17,235 nucleotides of DNA from assembly GCA_002348535.1 (NCBI GenBank), contig DEBL01000346.1, positions 11,890 through 29,124 of the forward strand, read 5' to 3'. This document shows positions 6,948 to 14,191 of this stretch, piece after piece. Below the pieces are notes generated by a model. The model saw nothing but the letters and a program-made list of their open reading frames with translations. It had not been told where the DNA came from and did not search any database. Source of the stretch: Deltaproteobacteria bacterium UBA2957. Lineage in GTDB: Bacteria > Myxococcota_A > UBA796. A program made the translations under genes and the position numbers. Each line of letters opens with the position of its first letter. The first letter of the stretch is position 1.

Positions 6948-8033
6948 ATGCTTCGTCTACTCTTCATCGCGCTCCCCATGGCCATTGGTTGCAGTTCCAA
7001 AGGCAGCACAACCGTGGGTGATTGTCCGGATGGACTGACGTTGGATGCCCAAGGAAGCTGTGTGGAGTCAGAGGCATCTGTCAATGATGACACGGCCACA
7101 CCCACGACGGATCCCGACGACGAAGAGCCCGAGGTGGATCCCTGCACCGTCGAGGTGGTCTCCACGACCCCGGGCGATGGCGAGGATGACGTGTATTGGC
7201 GGGACGCTCTGGTCTTCCAACTTGATGGGCCCGACGAGACCGCGACTGTGACGGTAAGCGACTCCGAGGGCGATGCACTCGACGGAACCTTGGACAATGC
7301 GGACGGGCTGCTCGTGTGGACGGCCACAGATGGGCTCGTACCCGATGCCGAGCACATCGCCACACTGACGTGGTGCGGCGGCGAAACGGCCATCGAGTTT
7401 GCAACCTCTTCCCTCGGCAGCCCGCTGGAGAGCGACGTTGATGGCAACACCTACGCGCTCGACTTGGGGTCGGCAACCCTCGTCAAGCCCACCGGGCTGG
7501 ACATGTTCTTGGGCGATGCCCTCGACATCCAATTGCTTGTCGGCGTGGAGGTCACCGGTACTGAGTTGGACTTTATAGGCGCTCTCACCGATGCCACAAC
7601 GCTCGAACAGGATGAGTGTGCCCCCACATTTGGTTTCGATCGCGTCGACTTCTCCGCCTCGCCGTTCTTCGAAGCGGGTCCGGTCGACCTGCCCATCGAA
7701 ATCCTCGACGTCAGTCTCACCATGTGGGGCATGTACCTCAGCGGAACATTCGAATCGGATGGAGCCGGCATGGCCGAGATGGGTCTCGAAGGTGCGCTCG
7801 ACATCCGAGAGCTGGGCCCGGCGTTCGGTGATGCACTGGGTGGCTTGATTGACCTCAGTGACCCGGACAGTGCCTGCAGCACGGTCGCCCTCTTCGGCGT
7901 GAACTGCGAGGAGTGCCCCAGCGGCGATGGCGACTATTGCATCGGAGTCGACCTCGAAGACATCGAGGCCGAGAAGACCGACACAACGGTCACGCCCATT
8001 GCCGCTGAAGACATCCCCGAGGACTGCGAATAA
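6948..8033 (+). CDS. Secreted lipoprotein 1 with Ig-like region (paralogue of the next gene)
   Basis: A 361-residue predicted lipoprotein of unknown function. The signal is short (MLRLLFIALPMAIGC, lipid Cys C15). It is followed by a small Cys pair (C26, C38) around a CPDG motif, then a very acidic Thr/Asp/Glu linker (about 40-66). Residues ~67-150 resemble a bacterial Ig-like (Big_5/SbsA-type) fold: STTPGDGEDDVYWRDALVFQ, then TATVTVSDSEGDAL, ending in ATSSLG. The rest is a beta-rich domain shared with the next gene (GPVDLPIEI, DECAPTFGF), closing with paired cysteines (NCEECPSGDGDYC). I chose ATG 6948 because AGGAGA sits four bases before it and the lipobox follows; the in-frame ATG at 6801 lies inside the sulfotransferase gene and would bury the signal. 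It is probably placed in the outer membrane or on the cell surface. The 100-base upstream gap holds no convincing promoter (TTGCGC at 6896 and a poor -10 at 6919). Confidence 0.82.
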   Translation: MLRLLFIALPMAIGCSSKGSTTVGDCPDGLTLDAQGSCVESEASVNDDTATPTTDPDDEEPEVDPCTVEVVSTTPGDGEDDVYWRDALVFQLDGPDETATVTVSDSEGDALDGTLDNADGLLVWTATDGLVPDAEHIATLTWCGGETAIEFATSSLGSPLESDVDGNTYALDLGSATLVKPTGLDMFLGDALDIQLLVGVEVTGTELDFIGALTDATTLEQDECAPTFGFDRVDFSASPFFEAGPVDLPIEILDVSLTMWGMYLSGTFESDGAGMAEMGLEGALDIRELGPAFGDALGGLIDLSDPDSACSTVALFGVNCEECPSGDGDYCIGVDLEDIEAEKTDTTVTPIAAEDIPEDCE

Positions 8034-8105
8034 TCCCGCTGGCCACCTCACCGTGACAATGCCGAAACAACATCGCTCCGCACCACACCGCATCGCGAAA
8101 CTCTG

Positions 8106-8124
8106 GTAGAGGCCGGCTCTCTAC
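8106..8124 (+). promoter_or_regulatory. Small hairpin before the second lipoprotein gene
   Basis: GTAGAG (8106-8111) is the exact reverse complement of CTCTAC (8119-8124) around a seven-base GC-rich loop. It ends six bases before the AAGGA ribosome site (8131-8135) of lipoprotein 2, in the 111-base gap between the two lipoprotein genes. It could tune translation or protect a processed mRNA end, but six pairs may occur by chance. The rest of this gap shows nothing else I can support. Confidence 0.2.
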
Positions 8125-8144
8125 AATCGAAAGGACACCCCACC

Positions 8145-9215
8145 ATGCGACTCTTCATCCCATTGAGCCTCTGTCTCAGTGGCTGTGCCACGACCTTCGA
8201 CTCCACCGCATCCGACACCACTTCGCCGATGGCGGAGTCCTGCGATGCTATCGCGCGCACGGTCAGCCCAGCGAGTTCAGGCCAGAGCAACTTTTACTAT
8301 CGCAGCGACATTGTGTTCTCGGTGACATCCGGTGGCGAAGACGCAGAGATATCGCTTGTAGACTCCACGGGCAGCGCCGTGTCGGGCGCGCAATGGATCG
8401 ATGAACGGGTCGCTCCAGACGAGCCCCTCTTGGTGCGGTTTACCCCCGATGAGCCCCTTCAAGCAGAGACGGCATACACCGCGACACTCCGCTACTGTGC
8501 CGGTTCCCCAAGTGTCACGTTCCAGACCTCATCGCTCGGCAAAGAGTTGGAAGAGCCCGGCCAAATCGAGGGACGGACCTTCACGATGGACTTATCGGCG
8601 GCAAAAGTGGTTCAACCGAGCGGCGCGGCACAGGTCTTGCTCACTTTGCTCGACAACGACTTATCTCTGCAGGTGGACCGGGTCGATGGCGACACCCTCG
8701 ACATCACCGTTGCCCCCACACGGCGTGGCGATGGGGAGCAAGACACCTGTGTTCCAACCCTCGACTTCTCCATGGATGGAAACTTCGCTAAGGCACCCGC
8801 ATTCGATGTGGGCCCTGTGGATGTTCCGTTCGCCGTCGCCGGCTACACAGTCATGCTGTACGATGCGTTTTCGTCCGCGACCTTTGCAGCAGATGGCAGC
8901 TATTTTGCGGGCGGTCGGATGTCCGGTTCCGTCGATGCACGCGACGTTGTGATTGCCCTCGATGGTCGGGGGGTGCTGCCTTCTGATGACCCGGCCGACC
9001 TGTGTTCCCTCTTGGCGAACCACAACCTCGGATGCACACCGTGCCGCGATGGCGAGCCCCTCTGCCTCGACCTCGAGGTGGCCAACATCGAAGGGTCGCA
9101 GGTGGAGCTCGATGTAGAGGCCGTCTACGACACGGACTGCCACGAGCGTTGCGCTGCCAGCTGCGACAACAGCGAGTGTGATCTCGGTGAAGACCTCGCG
9201 GTCTGCCCATCGTAA
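8145..9215 (+). CDS. Secreted lipoprotein 2 with Cys-rich tail (paralogue of lipoprotein 1)
   Basis: A 356-residue predicted lipoprotein, function unknown. The signal peptide has a good lipobox, L11-S12-G13-C14. The order of landmarks follows lipoprotein 1: TSSLG, a (V/L)V(K/Q)P(T/S)G segment, LDI/LDIT, (D/E)xCxPT, F(D/E)xGPVD(V/L)P, SGS/EGA-LD, and a C-x(n)-C-x2-C...LC-x-D/V-L cluster, so they are diverged tandem paralogues. The second half appears beta-rich. It differs in lacking the CPDG pair and the long acidic linker near the N-terminus. It also has an extra C-terminal cysteine cluster (CHERCAASCDNSECDLGED...CPS) resembling a shortened form of the Cys-rich C-D-x-G-E-D...CP repeats frequent in myxobacterial surface proteins. 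AAGGA nine bases before the ATG supports the start. The stop codon lies one base from the stop of the convergent hydrolase gene. A disulfide-stabilised cell-surface role is inferred from export and cysteine content. Confidence 0.82.
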   Translation: MRLFIPLSLCLSGCATTFDSTASDTTSPMAESCDAIARTVSPASSGQSNFYYRSDIVFSVTSGGEDAEISLVDSTGSAVSGAQWIDERVAPDEPLLVRFTPDEPLQAETAYTATLRYCAGSPSVTFQTSSLGKELEEPGQIEGRTFTMDLSAAKVVQPSGAAQVLLTLLDNDLSLQVDRVDGDTLDITVAPTRRGDGEQDTCVPTLDFSMDGNFAKAPAFDVGPVDVPFAVAGYTVMLYDAFSSATFAADGSYFAGGRMSGSVDARDVVIALDGRGVLPSDDPADLCSLLANHNLGCTPCRDGEPLCLDLEVANIEGSQVELDVEAVYDTDCHERCAASCDNSECDLGEDLAVCPS

Positions 9216-9216
9216 G

Positions 9217-10059
9217 TCAACGAGCCCCCTTTTTGCGGCGACGCCATTTTGAACCGCGTTCGGGCATGTCCATCTGGTCGATCATCCAAGAGACAGCCTT
9301 TCGTCGTGCGCGGAGCGCTCCGATGGGCGGCCAGCGCACGCCATGGTCCCCGTCGGCCACTTCCAACAGATCCACGTTGGGCGTTACGGCAGCATACTGA
9401 CGTGCATCAGCCACGGGACAGACGCGATCGTGCTCGCCGTGGACAAGCAGCATGGGCGGACTCGAATCGCACTGAAGCGCGGCAGGTGATGCGGATTCTA
9501 GCGTGACACCATCAAAGACGCCGTTCACTTCATCGGGATGCATCTGACGAAGATCGGTGGGAGCACCCACCGCAACCACGCTGCGAACCCACTCGGGCTT
9601 CATCAATGCAGCCATCATTGCAAGGTGACCGCCGGCTGAGTGCCCCCAGAGCGAGATTCGGTCTGGGTCGGTCAACTGCGAACGAAGGAAGCTCACCGCG
9701 GCGAGAACATCCTCGATTTGGGCAGGCCAAGGGTGCTCGGGGGCGAGCCGGTAGTTCATTGCCGCTACCATAAGACCCCTCCGGGAAAGCTGTGGACCGA
9801 AACTCTCAAAGTCGCGCCAGCTGCCCTCTCGCCACCCCCCACCGTGTATCAGAAGCACGGTGGGCCATCCGTCTCGTGGGCACAGGTCGTTCAATTCCCA
9901 GATGTGGACGTCTTGGCGCATGCGATCGCCGTACGCAACTGCATCCCATTGAATCAAGTCGATGCTGGCCACACGACCCTGAACACGCCGCCGCAGTGCG
10001 TTGGCCTTGGTCAATGCCGGCAGTGTTACTCCACTGGAGACGAGCGGGTTGTCTGCCAC
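9217..10059 (-). CDS. Alpha/beta hydrolase, HSL/BD-FAE-like carboxylesterase
   Basis: A 280-residue serine hydrolase of the hormone-sensitive-lipase/carboxylesterase type. The oxyanion loop HGGGW is at residues 72-76, MNYRLAPEHPWPAQIEDV at 101-118 is the family's second signature, the nucleophile elbow is GHSAGG with S141, and the acid and histidine are D211 (HGEHDRVCP) and H239 (DGDHGVRW). It should hydrolyse a short-chain ester or a related amide such as N-formylkynurenine; the substrate is unknown. No signal peptide is seen, so it is probably cytoplasmic. The GTG start follows directly on the rhodanese stop codon, with AAGGA seven bases upstream inside the rhodanese end, so the two genes are very likely one mRNA. 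The C-terminus is basic (KWRRRKKGAR). Its 3' end is one base from the convergent lipoprotein gene. Confidence 0.88.
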   Translation of the reverse strand: MADNPLVSSGVTLPALTKANALRRRVQGRVASIDLIQWDAVAYGDRMRQDVHIWELNDLCPRDGWPTVLLIHGGGWREGSWRDFESFGPQLSRRGLMVAAMNYRLAPEHPWPAQIEDVLAAVSFLRSQLTDPDRISLWGHSAGGHLAMMAALMKPEWVRSVVAVGAPTDLRQMHPDEVNGVFDGVTLESASPAALQCDSSPPMLLVHGEHDRVCPVADARQYAAVTPNVDLLEVADGDHGVRWPPIGALRARRKAVSWMIDQMDMPERGSKWRRRKKGAR

Positions 10060-10512
10060 TCAGCCGTCCTTGGACACGGTCCGGCCACCGATTTCGGTCC
10101 ACGCCACGATGCCTCCATCCATGCTGGTCGCGTTGAACACCCCCTTGCTGCGCAAGAAGCTTGCGGCCTTGAGCGATCGAGCCCCCAACGCGCAATACAC
10201 CACGGCCTCATCGGCATCCTTGACTTCGTCCCAGCGGGTCTCAATCTGACCAAGCGGAATCAACACCGCACCCGGAATGATTCCGGCGTCGGTCTCTTGA
10301 GGTTCCCGCACATCGATTACGGTCACAGATTCGCCAGCATCGAGGCGCTCCTTCAGTTCTTGCGCACCGCATTCGATGTTGGATAGGTCCGGGGCATTCT
10401 TGGCGACGGGAGGGGCCGGACGTGGCTGGGTGGGTGGCCCAGCGGGCACATGCGGGGTTTTGTCCAGCACGGTGTTCAACACTCGGCGCGCTGCGCGTCG
10501 GAACAGGTCCAT
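10060..10512 (-). CDS. Rhodanese-domain protein
   Basis: A 150-residue single-domain rhodanese. Residues ~43-148 form the domain: VTVIDVREPQE (63-73) carries the conserved D-x-R-E, IIPGAVLIPLGQI (78-90) is the usual G-x-IPGA-x-x-IP segment, and the active-site loop C107-A-L-G-A-R with MDGGIVAW (131-138) completes it. The cysteine and the C-x-x-G-x-R pattern are intact, so sulfur transfer or persulfide chemistry is possible. The first ~40 residues are a basic helix (MDLFRRAARRVLNTVL) and a Pro/Ala-rich linker, perhaps for docking to membrane or partner. The ATG has AGGAG seven bases upstream on the minus strand. It is the first gene of a two-gene unit with the downstream esterase and is divergent from the phosphatidyltransferase gene. 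No partner sulfur-metabolism gene is present, so the physiological acceptor is unknown. Confidence 0.88.
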   Translation of the reverse strand: MDLFRRAARRVLNTVLDKTPHVPAGPPTQPRPAPPVAKNAPDLSNIECGAQELKERLDAGESVTVIDVREPQETDAGIIPGAVLIPLGQIETRWDEVKDADEAVVYCALGARSLKAASFLRSKGVFNATSMDGGIVAWTEIGGRTVSKDG

Positions 10513-10595
10513 TGTAGTTCTCCTCGGTTCTTGTCATGTAACCGCCTAAGAGCGAGATTAAACGACAAACGATAGAAGGCATCTTGGGAGTTGTG
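10513..10595. promoter_or_regulatory. Divergent intergenic region, probable promoters for both directions
   Basis: This is the only divergent gene pair in the window, so at least one promoter must lie here. On the plus strand a good -35-like TTGTCA occurs at 10531-10536, but the matching -10 (GATTAA near 10556, 19-base spacing) is poor. On the minus strand only the AGGAG ribosome site before the rhodanese ATG is convincing. Exact promoter positions cannot be fixed by eye. Confidence 0.35.
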
Positions 10596-11150
10596 GTGCA
10601 AAAGAACATGCTTCACATCAGCGATCTCTGGAATCCGGCGGGTGCGTTGACCGTTTGTCGCCTGTTGATCGCTGTTGGATTTCCGTTTTTGACCCACTCG
10701 CCGCGGGTCGCGCTGACTGCCTACTTGATCGCGATCGGAACCGACTTGGCGGACGGCTCTATTGCGCGCAAGATGGGCCAAGACAGCCATACGGGCGCCG
10801 TTTTGGATGGGTGGGTGGATAAGATCCTCCACATCAACGGCGCCTGGTCGATGGCAATTCATGGATACATGCCCGCGTGGTGGATGTGGATGTGGTTCAG
10901 TCGTGAAGTCATCCAGTGGGCCATGTTCCTGACTATTGTCGGCGACTTCACCACCGGCAGTGTCCAAGTACAAACCACGTCATGGTGGGGGCGCGCGACC
11001 GCGACAGTGCTGTTCTCGGCATTTGTTTGCACGCTCCTTGGCGCGACGGCCATCGCGTGGCCTCTGACGCTCGCGACCGGTGCGGTGGGTACAATCTCGG
11101 GCCTTCACTACCTCAAACGCCATCTTGATGACCGTAAGCGCTTCGATTAG
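10596..11150 (+). CDS. CDP-alcohol phosphatidyltransferase family protein
   Basis: A ~184-residue integral membrane enzyme that transfers a phosphatidyl or similar group from a CDP-linked donor to an alcohol. The complete family signature D-x2-D-G-x2-A-R-x8-G-x3-D-x3-D is present, from GTDLADGSIARKMG to GAVLDGWVDK, so it should be active. A NPAGALTVCRLLIA stretch starts the first helix, and further helices follow around WWMWMWF, VIQWAMFLTIVG, TATVLFSAFVCTLLGATAIAW and LATGAVGTISG. Product specificity (phosphatidylglycerol phosphate, phosphatidylserine, phosphatidylinositol-type, other) cannot be assigned; it does not look like an obvious PgsA or Pss. I prefer GTG 10596, five bases after GGGAG. 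TTG 10584, GTG 10593 and ATG 10608 are in-frame alternatives differing by at most eight residues. The HelD-like gene follows after 28 bases, so they are probably co-transcribed. Confidence 0.85.
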   Translation: MQKNMLHISDLWNPAGALTVCRLLIAVGFPFLTHSPRVALTAYLIAIGTDLADGSIARKMGQDSHTGAVLDGWVDKILHINGAWSMAIHGYMPAWWMWMWFSREVIQWAMFLTIVGDFTTGSVQVQTTSWWGRATATVLFSAFVCTLLGATAIAWPLTLATGAVGTISGLHYLKRHLDDRKRFD

Positions 11151-11178
11151 TCACCAACGGTTAAAATAAGGCGTCTCT

Positions 11179-13233
11179 GTGTCCAACTCTGAGTCCAGTT
11201 CTATCCCCTCCATGGTCGCTGAAGAGCAATCAGCGCTCACGGACATCCGCACGCGACTGTTGGAAAACCCAATGAGTGGACGCGCCACCTCTGAAGTCGA
11301 TGTGGCACGCGAGATCCAGCGGCTTCAATCGCAGCTGGGTACGGCTAAAGAAGAAGACAAAGCCGCCATGTTTCAACAGATTGACCACTTGGCGTCTCTG
11401 CTGGACCAAATTCGAGCCCAAGTCGCCCGCCCAGAGGTCAACCCGGACTCACCCTATTTCGCACACATGCAGCTCAAAGAGGGTTCCCGTCGGCGCGATG
11501 TGTATTTGGGACGAGCCACTCGACTCTCCCACGGAATCCGAATCGTAGACTGGCGAAACGCCCCCATATCGAGATTGTTTTATCGGTACGAAGAAGGCGA
11601 GGAGTACGCCGAAGAAGTGAACGGCACCGTGCGCGAGGGCGAGGTCACCATTCGAAGAACCGTGCACATCGAGTCGGGGACCCTGCAGCGGGTCGACGGT
11701 GCGGACGAAACGTGGGTCCGCCAAAACGAGGGGTGGTCACCCTTGTCCGAGGAAGCGCAAACCTTGGCTGGCGGACAGGGCGCTGCGCTGCGCGCAGGGC
11801 GGGGGCAATCTGCCAGTTTGGGATCGGGAGAAAAACTTCGGGCGGACAAGCACCTGCCCGATATTGCTGCTCTCATCGACCCCGAACAATTCGAGCTCAT
11901 CACAGGCCCCGAGAGCGGTGTGGTTGTACTCCGTGGGGCTGCCGGTACAGGAAAGACAACCGTTGCGTTGCATCGCATTGCCTACCTCAACTATGCCCAC
12001 CCCAACGATTTTCCAGCGCACAAGATTCTTGTGGTTGTGTGGGGGCGCGCCATGCGCGACTACGTCGCGCACGTGCTTCCGGCCCTTGGCGTAAACGGCG
12101 TACAGGTCAGCACATGGGAACGCTGGGCCCGTTCAATGGTGCGACGGCATTATCCCCGATTGCCTCAGTCAGTCTCGGATGACACACCCGAACCGGTCGT
12201 CCGGGTGAAGCTGCATCCCAGCATTGCCGAAGAGTTGGCTGAAATGGCCCGATCGCCCGGACAACGGACACCCGAGGCTGCGCTCGAGGATTGGGGGACT
12301 CTGCTGACCGACAAGGCACGCCTCACAACGCTGCTGGGTGATGACATCACGGAACCCCAGTTGGATAAGGTGGTCGACTGGTGCACCCGACAATGGAATG
12401 CCGTAAACGCTTGGTACGAAGGCGACCGGGAAGTTGATGCGCGACTGGACCCCGAAGATGACGCCCTATTGCTTCGCGCATGGCAACTGCGGATGGGACC
12501 CCTGCGCAGCATCAAAAAGCGACCCATTCAATACGCTCACATGGTGCTCGATGAGGTGCAGGACTTCTCCCCCGTCGAGGTCCAAGTGCTGCTGGAGGCC
12601 GCCTCCAAGCGGCGATCCGTCACCCTCGCCGGAGATACGCGCCAGCACATCACTCAGCACGCAGGTTTTTCCTCTTGGGCTGGATTTTTGGAGCGAATCG
12701 GGGTGGAATCCACCGCGCTCAACACCCTTGCTGTCAGCTATCGCTCGACCCACCCCATTACCCAGTTTGCCGTTTCCGTTCTTGAGGAAAATGAGGCGCC
12801 AGCCAGAACACTGCGCGACGGCCCACCCGTAGAACTGTTTCGATTCTCAGACCATGGTGCAACCGTGGCGTTCTTGGCACGCGCGCTTCGAAATCTCGTC
12901 GACACCGAATCCCTTGCCAACGTTGCACTTCTCACGCCCAACACCGACCTCGCTCGGCTCTATGCAGACGGCCTGCTCGCTGCGGAGGTGCCCGATGTGC
13001 GCCTCGTCGAAAACCAACAATTTGCCTTCAAGCCCGGCATCGATGTCGTACCGGCCTCCGAGATTAAAGGGCTTGAGTTTGACTATGTGATCGTCATCGA
13101 GGCATCGACTGCACACTGGCCCGACACCCCGCACCATCGTCGGTTGATGCACGTTGCCTCAACGCGAGCCGTGCATCAGTTGTGGCTGACCTCGGTGGGT
13201 ACGCCGACTTCAATTCTTCCGGAGGCCGAATGA
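11179..13233 (+). CDS. helD: HelD-like superfamily 1 ATPase (RNA polymerase recycling type)
   Basis: A 684-residue UvrD/Rep-fold ATPase with HelD architecture. Residues ~12-85 form an N-terminal helical pair rich in Glu/Gln/Arg, as in the HelD coiled coil that enters the RNA polymerase secondary channel. Next comes the HelD-specific beta region SPYFAHMQL (91-99), DVYLGR, VDWRNAPISRLFY (123-135) and TVHIESGTLQR. Walker A is GAAGTGKTTVALHRIAYL (253-270), motif II is LDEVQD (457-462), motif III GDTRQH (485-490), then LAVSYRSTHPI (518-527), EIKGLEFDYVIV (628-639) and the arginine-finger motif LMHVASTRA (656-664). The middle insertion between Walker A and DEVQD is about 190 residues. HelD releases stalled RNA polymerase from nucleic acid using ATP. 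GTG 11179 has TAAGG seven bases upstream; ATG 11212 is a weaker in-frame choice. It overlaps the next gene as ATGA. A DNA-repair SF1 helicase is the alternative, but the N-terminal region argues for HelD. Confidence 0.85.
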   Translation: MSNSESSSIPSMVAEEQSALTDIRTRLLENPMSGRATSEVDVAREIQRLQSQLGTAKEEDKAAMFQQIDHLASLLDQIRAQVARPEVNPDSPYFAHMQLKEGSRRRDVYLGRATRLSHGIRIVDWRNAPISRLFYRYEEGEEYAEEVNGTVREGEVTIRRTVHIESGTLQRVDGADETWVRQNEGWSPLSEEAQTLAGGQGAALRAGRGQSASLGSGEKLRADKHLPDIAALIDPEQFELITGPESGVVVLRGAAGTGKTTVALHRIAYLNYAHPNDFPAHKILVVVWGRAMRDYVAHVLPALGVNGVQVSTWERWARSMVRRHYPRLPQSVSDDTPEPVVRVKLHPSIAEELAEMARSPGQRTPEAALEDWGTLLTDKARLTTLLGDDITEPQLDKVVDWCTRQWNAVNAWYEGDREVDARLDPEDDALLLRAWQLRMGPLRSIKKRPIQYAHMVLDEVQDFSPVEVQVLLEAASKRRSVTLAGDTRQHITQHAGFSSWAGFLERIGVESTALNTLAVSYRSTHPITQFAVSVLEENEAPARTLRDGPPVELFRFSDHGATVAFLARALRNLVDTESLANVALLTPNTDLARLYADGLLAAEVPDVRLVENQQFAFKPGIDVVPASEIKGLEFDYVIVIEASTAHWPDTPHHRRLMHVASTRAVHQLWLTSVGTPTSILPEAE

Positions 13234-14165
13234 AAGATGCCATCGTCCGTGCGCTCCGTGGTGATGCCGCCGACGCCCTGGTCACGCTCGCCTTCGACCA
13301 CGTTTTAGCCATGAATGCGTCGCAGTTTATCGACGCTGAATCCCTCGCTGGAACCATGGCGGCGACCCTGAAACACAGTGCAGCATCGGGGCAGGCAGAC
13401 GAGTGGATTCGAGGGCGAATTGCTCACCTAAAGGCTGCCGTTCCTGCTGGAACCTTGCGCGACCACATCCCCACCGAAATCACGGACCCAATGCGCAGCA
13501 CCATCACCCTACCGGTGACCCCCGATCGAGAAATGGTTGGTCGACTTTTGGAGCATGGGGCGGTGGAGAATCTCCTTCGCGACCTTCTGGTTGGCGCCCT
13601 TCAAGGCTTTGCGAAACGCCTCCGCCCCTCCGTTCCGGGTGCTGATCGTGCCGGTCACCGGCTCAAGAGCCTAAAGCGCGTGAGCGAAGGCATGTTGGGT
13701 GGATTCGGTGCGGAGTTGGAACGGCAAGCGGAACACAAAGCCCGAGAGTTTGTGGACTCGATACTGAACACCGTCGTCGCTCAAGCCGCCGACGACCTTT
13801 GCGATCCCAACAAAGCGGAGAGCTACGGTCGATTTCGCGGACACCTGTGGGACCAATTCTTGGATACACCCTTGGCCGACTGGGGGACTGAAATCGACAA
13901 GATCGACCCTGATCTACTGATTTCCACCGCCAATGCAGCCGCGCTGGCACTGGCTGCCCGACCAAGCCTGCAAGATGAACTAACATCGCTGATCGAAACC
14001 GCGGTCTCGGCATTGGGCGACCAAAGCTTGCAAGACATGCTGGAGACGGTCGATGTGTCCAACGATTGGCGAATCGAAGCAGAAAAACGAGCAGTGACCA
14101 TCGTGCGTTCCATCGCGGAGACCGAAGACTTCTCGACTTGGTTGGACACTCTCCCCTTAGAATAG
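13230..14165 (+). CDS. Unrecognised mostly helical protein coupled to the HelD-like gene
   Basis: A 311-residue protein that I do not recognise. It has no signal peptide and no clear membrane span, and the composition suggests an almost wholly alpha-helical soluble or membrane-peripheral protein. One feature is an amphipathic, hydrophobic stretch around residues 102-131 (GRLLEHGAVENLLRDLL, then VGALQGFAKRLRP) followed by a basic segment (139-151). A long Glu/Arg/Ala helix near 158-190 follows, then two further helical blocks (~226-270 and 280-308). Only one cysteine (C191) is present, and I see no catalytic motif. The start ATG overlaps the HelD-like stop as ATGA, so the two are probably made together. 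I chose this ATG because the in-frame upstream ATG at 13182 lies within the HelD-like gene. A partner, modulator or membrane anchor of the ATPase is a reasonable guess with no direct evidence. Confidence 0.72.
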   Translation: MKDAIVRALRGDAADALVTLAFDHVLAMNASQFIDAESLAGTMAATLKHSAASGQADEWIRGRIAHLKAAVPAGTLRDHIPTEITDPMRSTITLPVTPDREMVGRLLEHGAVENLLRDLLVGALQGFAKRLRPSVPGADRAGHRLKSLKRVSEGMLGGFGAELERQAEHKAREFVDSILNTVVAQAADDLCDPNKAESYGRFRGHLWDQFLDTPLADWGTEIDKIDPDLLISTANAAALALAARPSLQDELTSLIETAVSALGDQSLQDMLETVDVSNDWRIEAEKRAVTIVRSIAETEDFSTWLDTLPLE

Positions 14166-14191
14166 TCTCCGGTGTCTGATAGGCTACTACC

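Noticed and set aside
7068..8093. 341-codon open frame on the minus strand
   Set aside because: It is antisense to lipoprotein 1, which has a clear lipobox, ribosome site and paralogue; the minus frame shows no domain and has low-complexity, GC-driven composition.
9190..9203. AGACC/GGTCT hairpin near the end of lipoprotein 2
   Set aside because: It lies inside the coding region, has five pairs, and the nearest T-run is about 28 bases away, so it is not a credible terminator.
9640..10386. 248-codon plus-strand open frame
   Set aside because: It is the shadow of the minus-strand esterase and rhodanese genes, which carry intact catalytic motifs.
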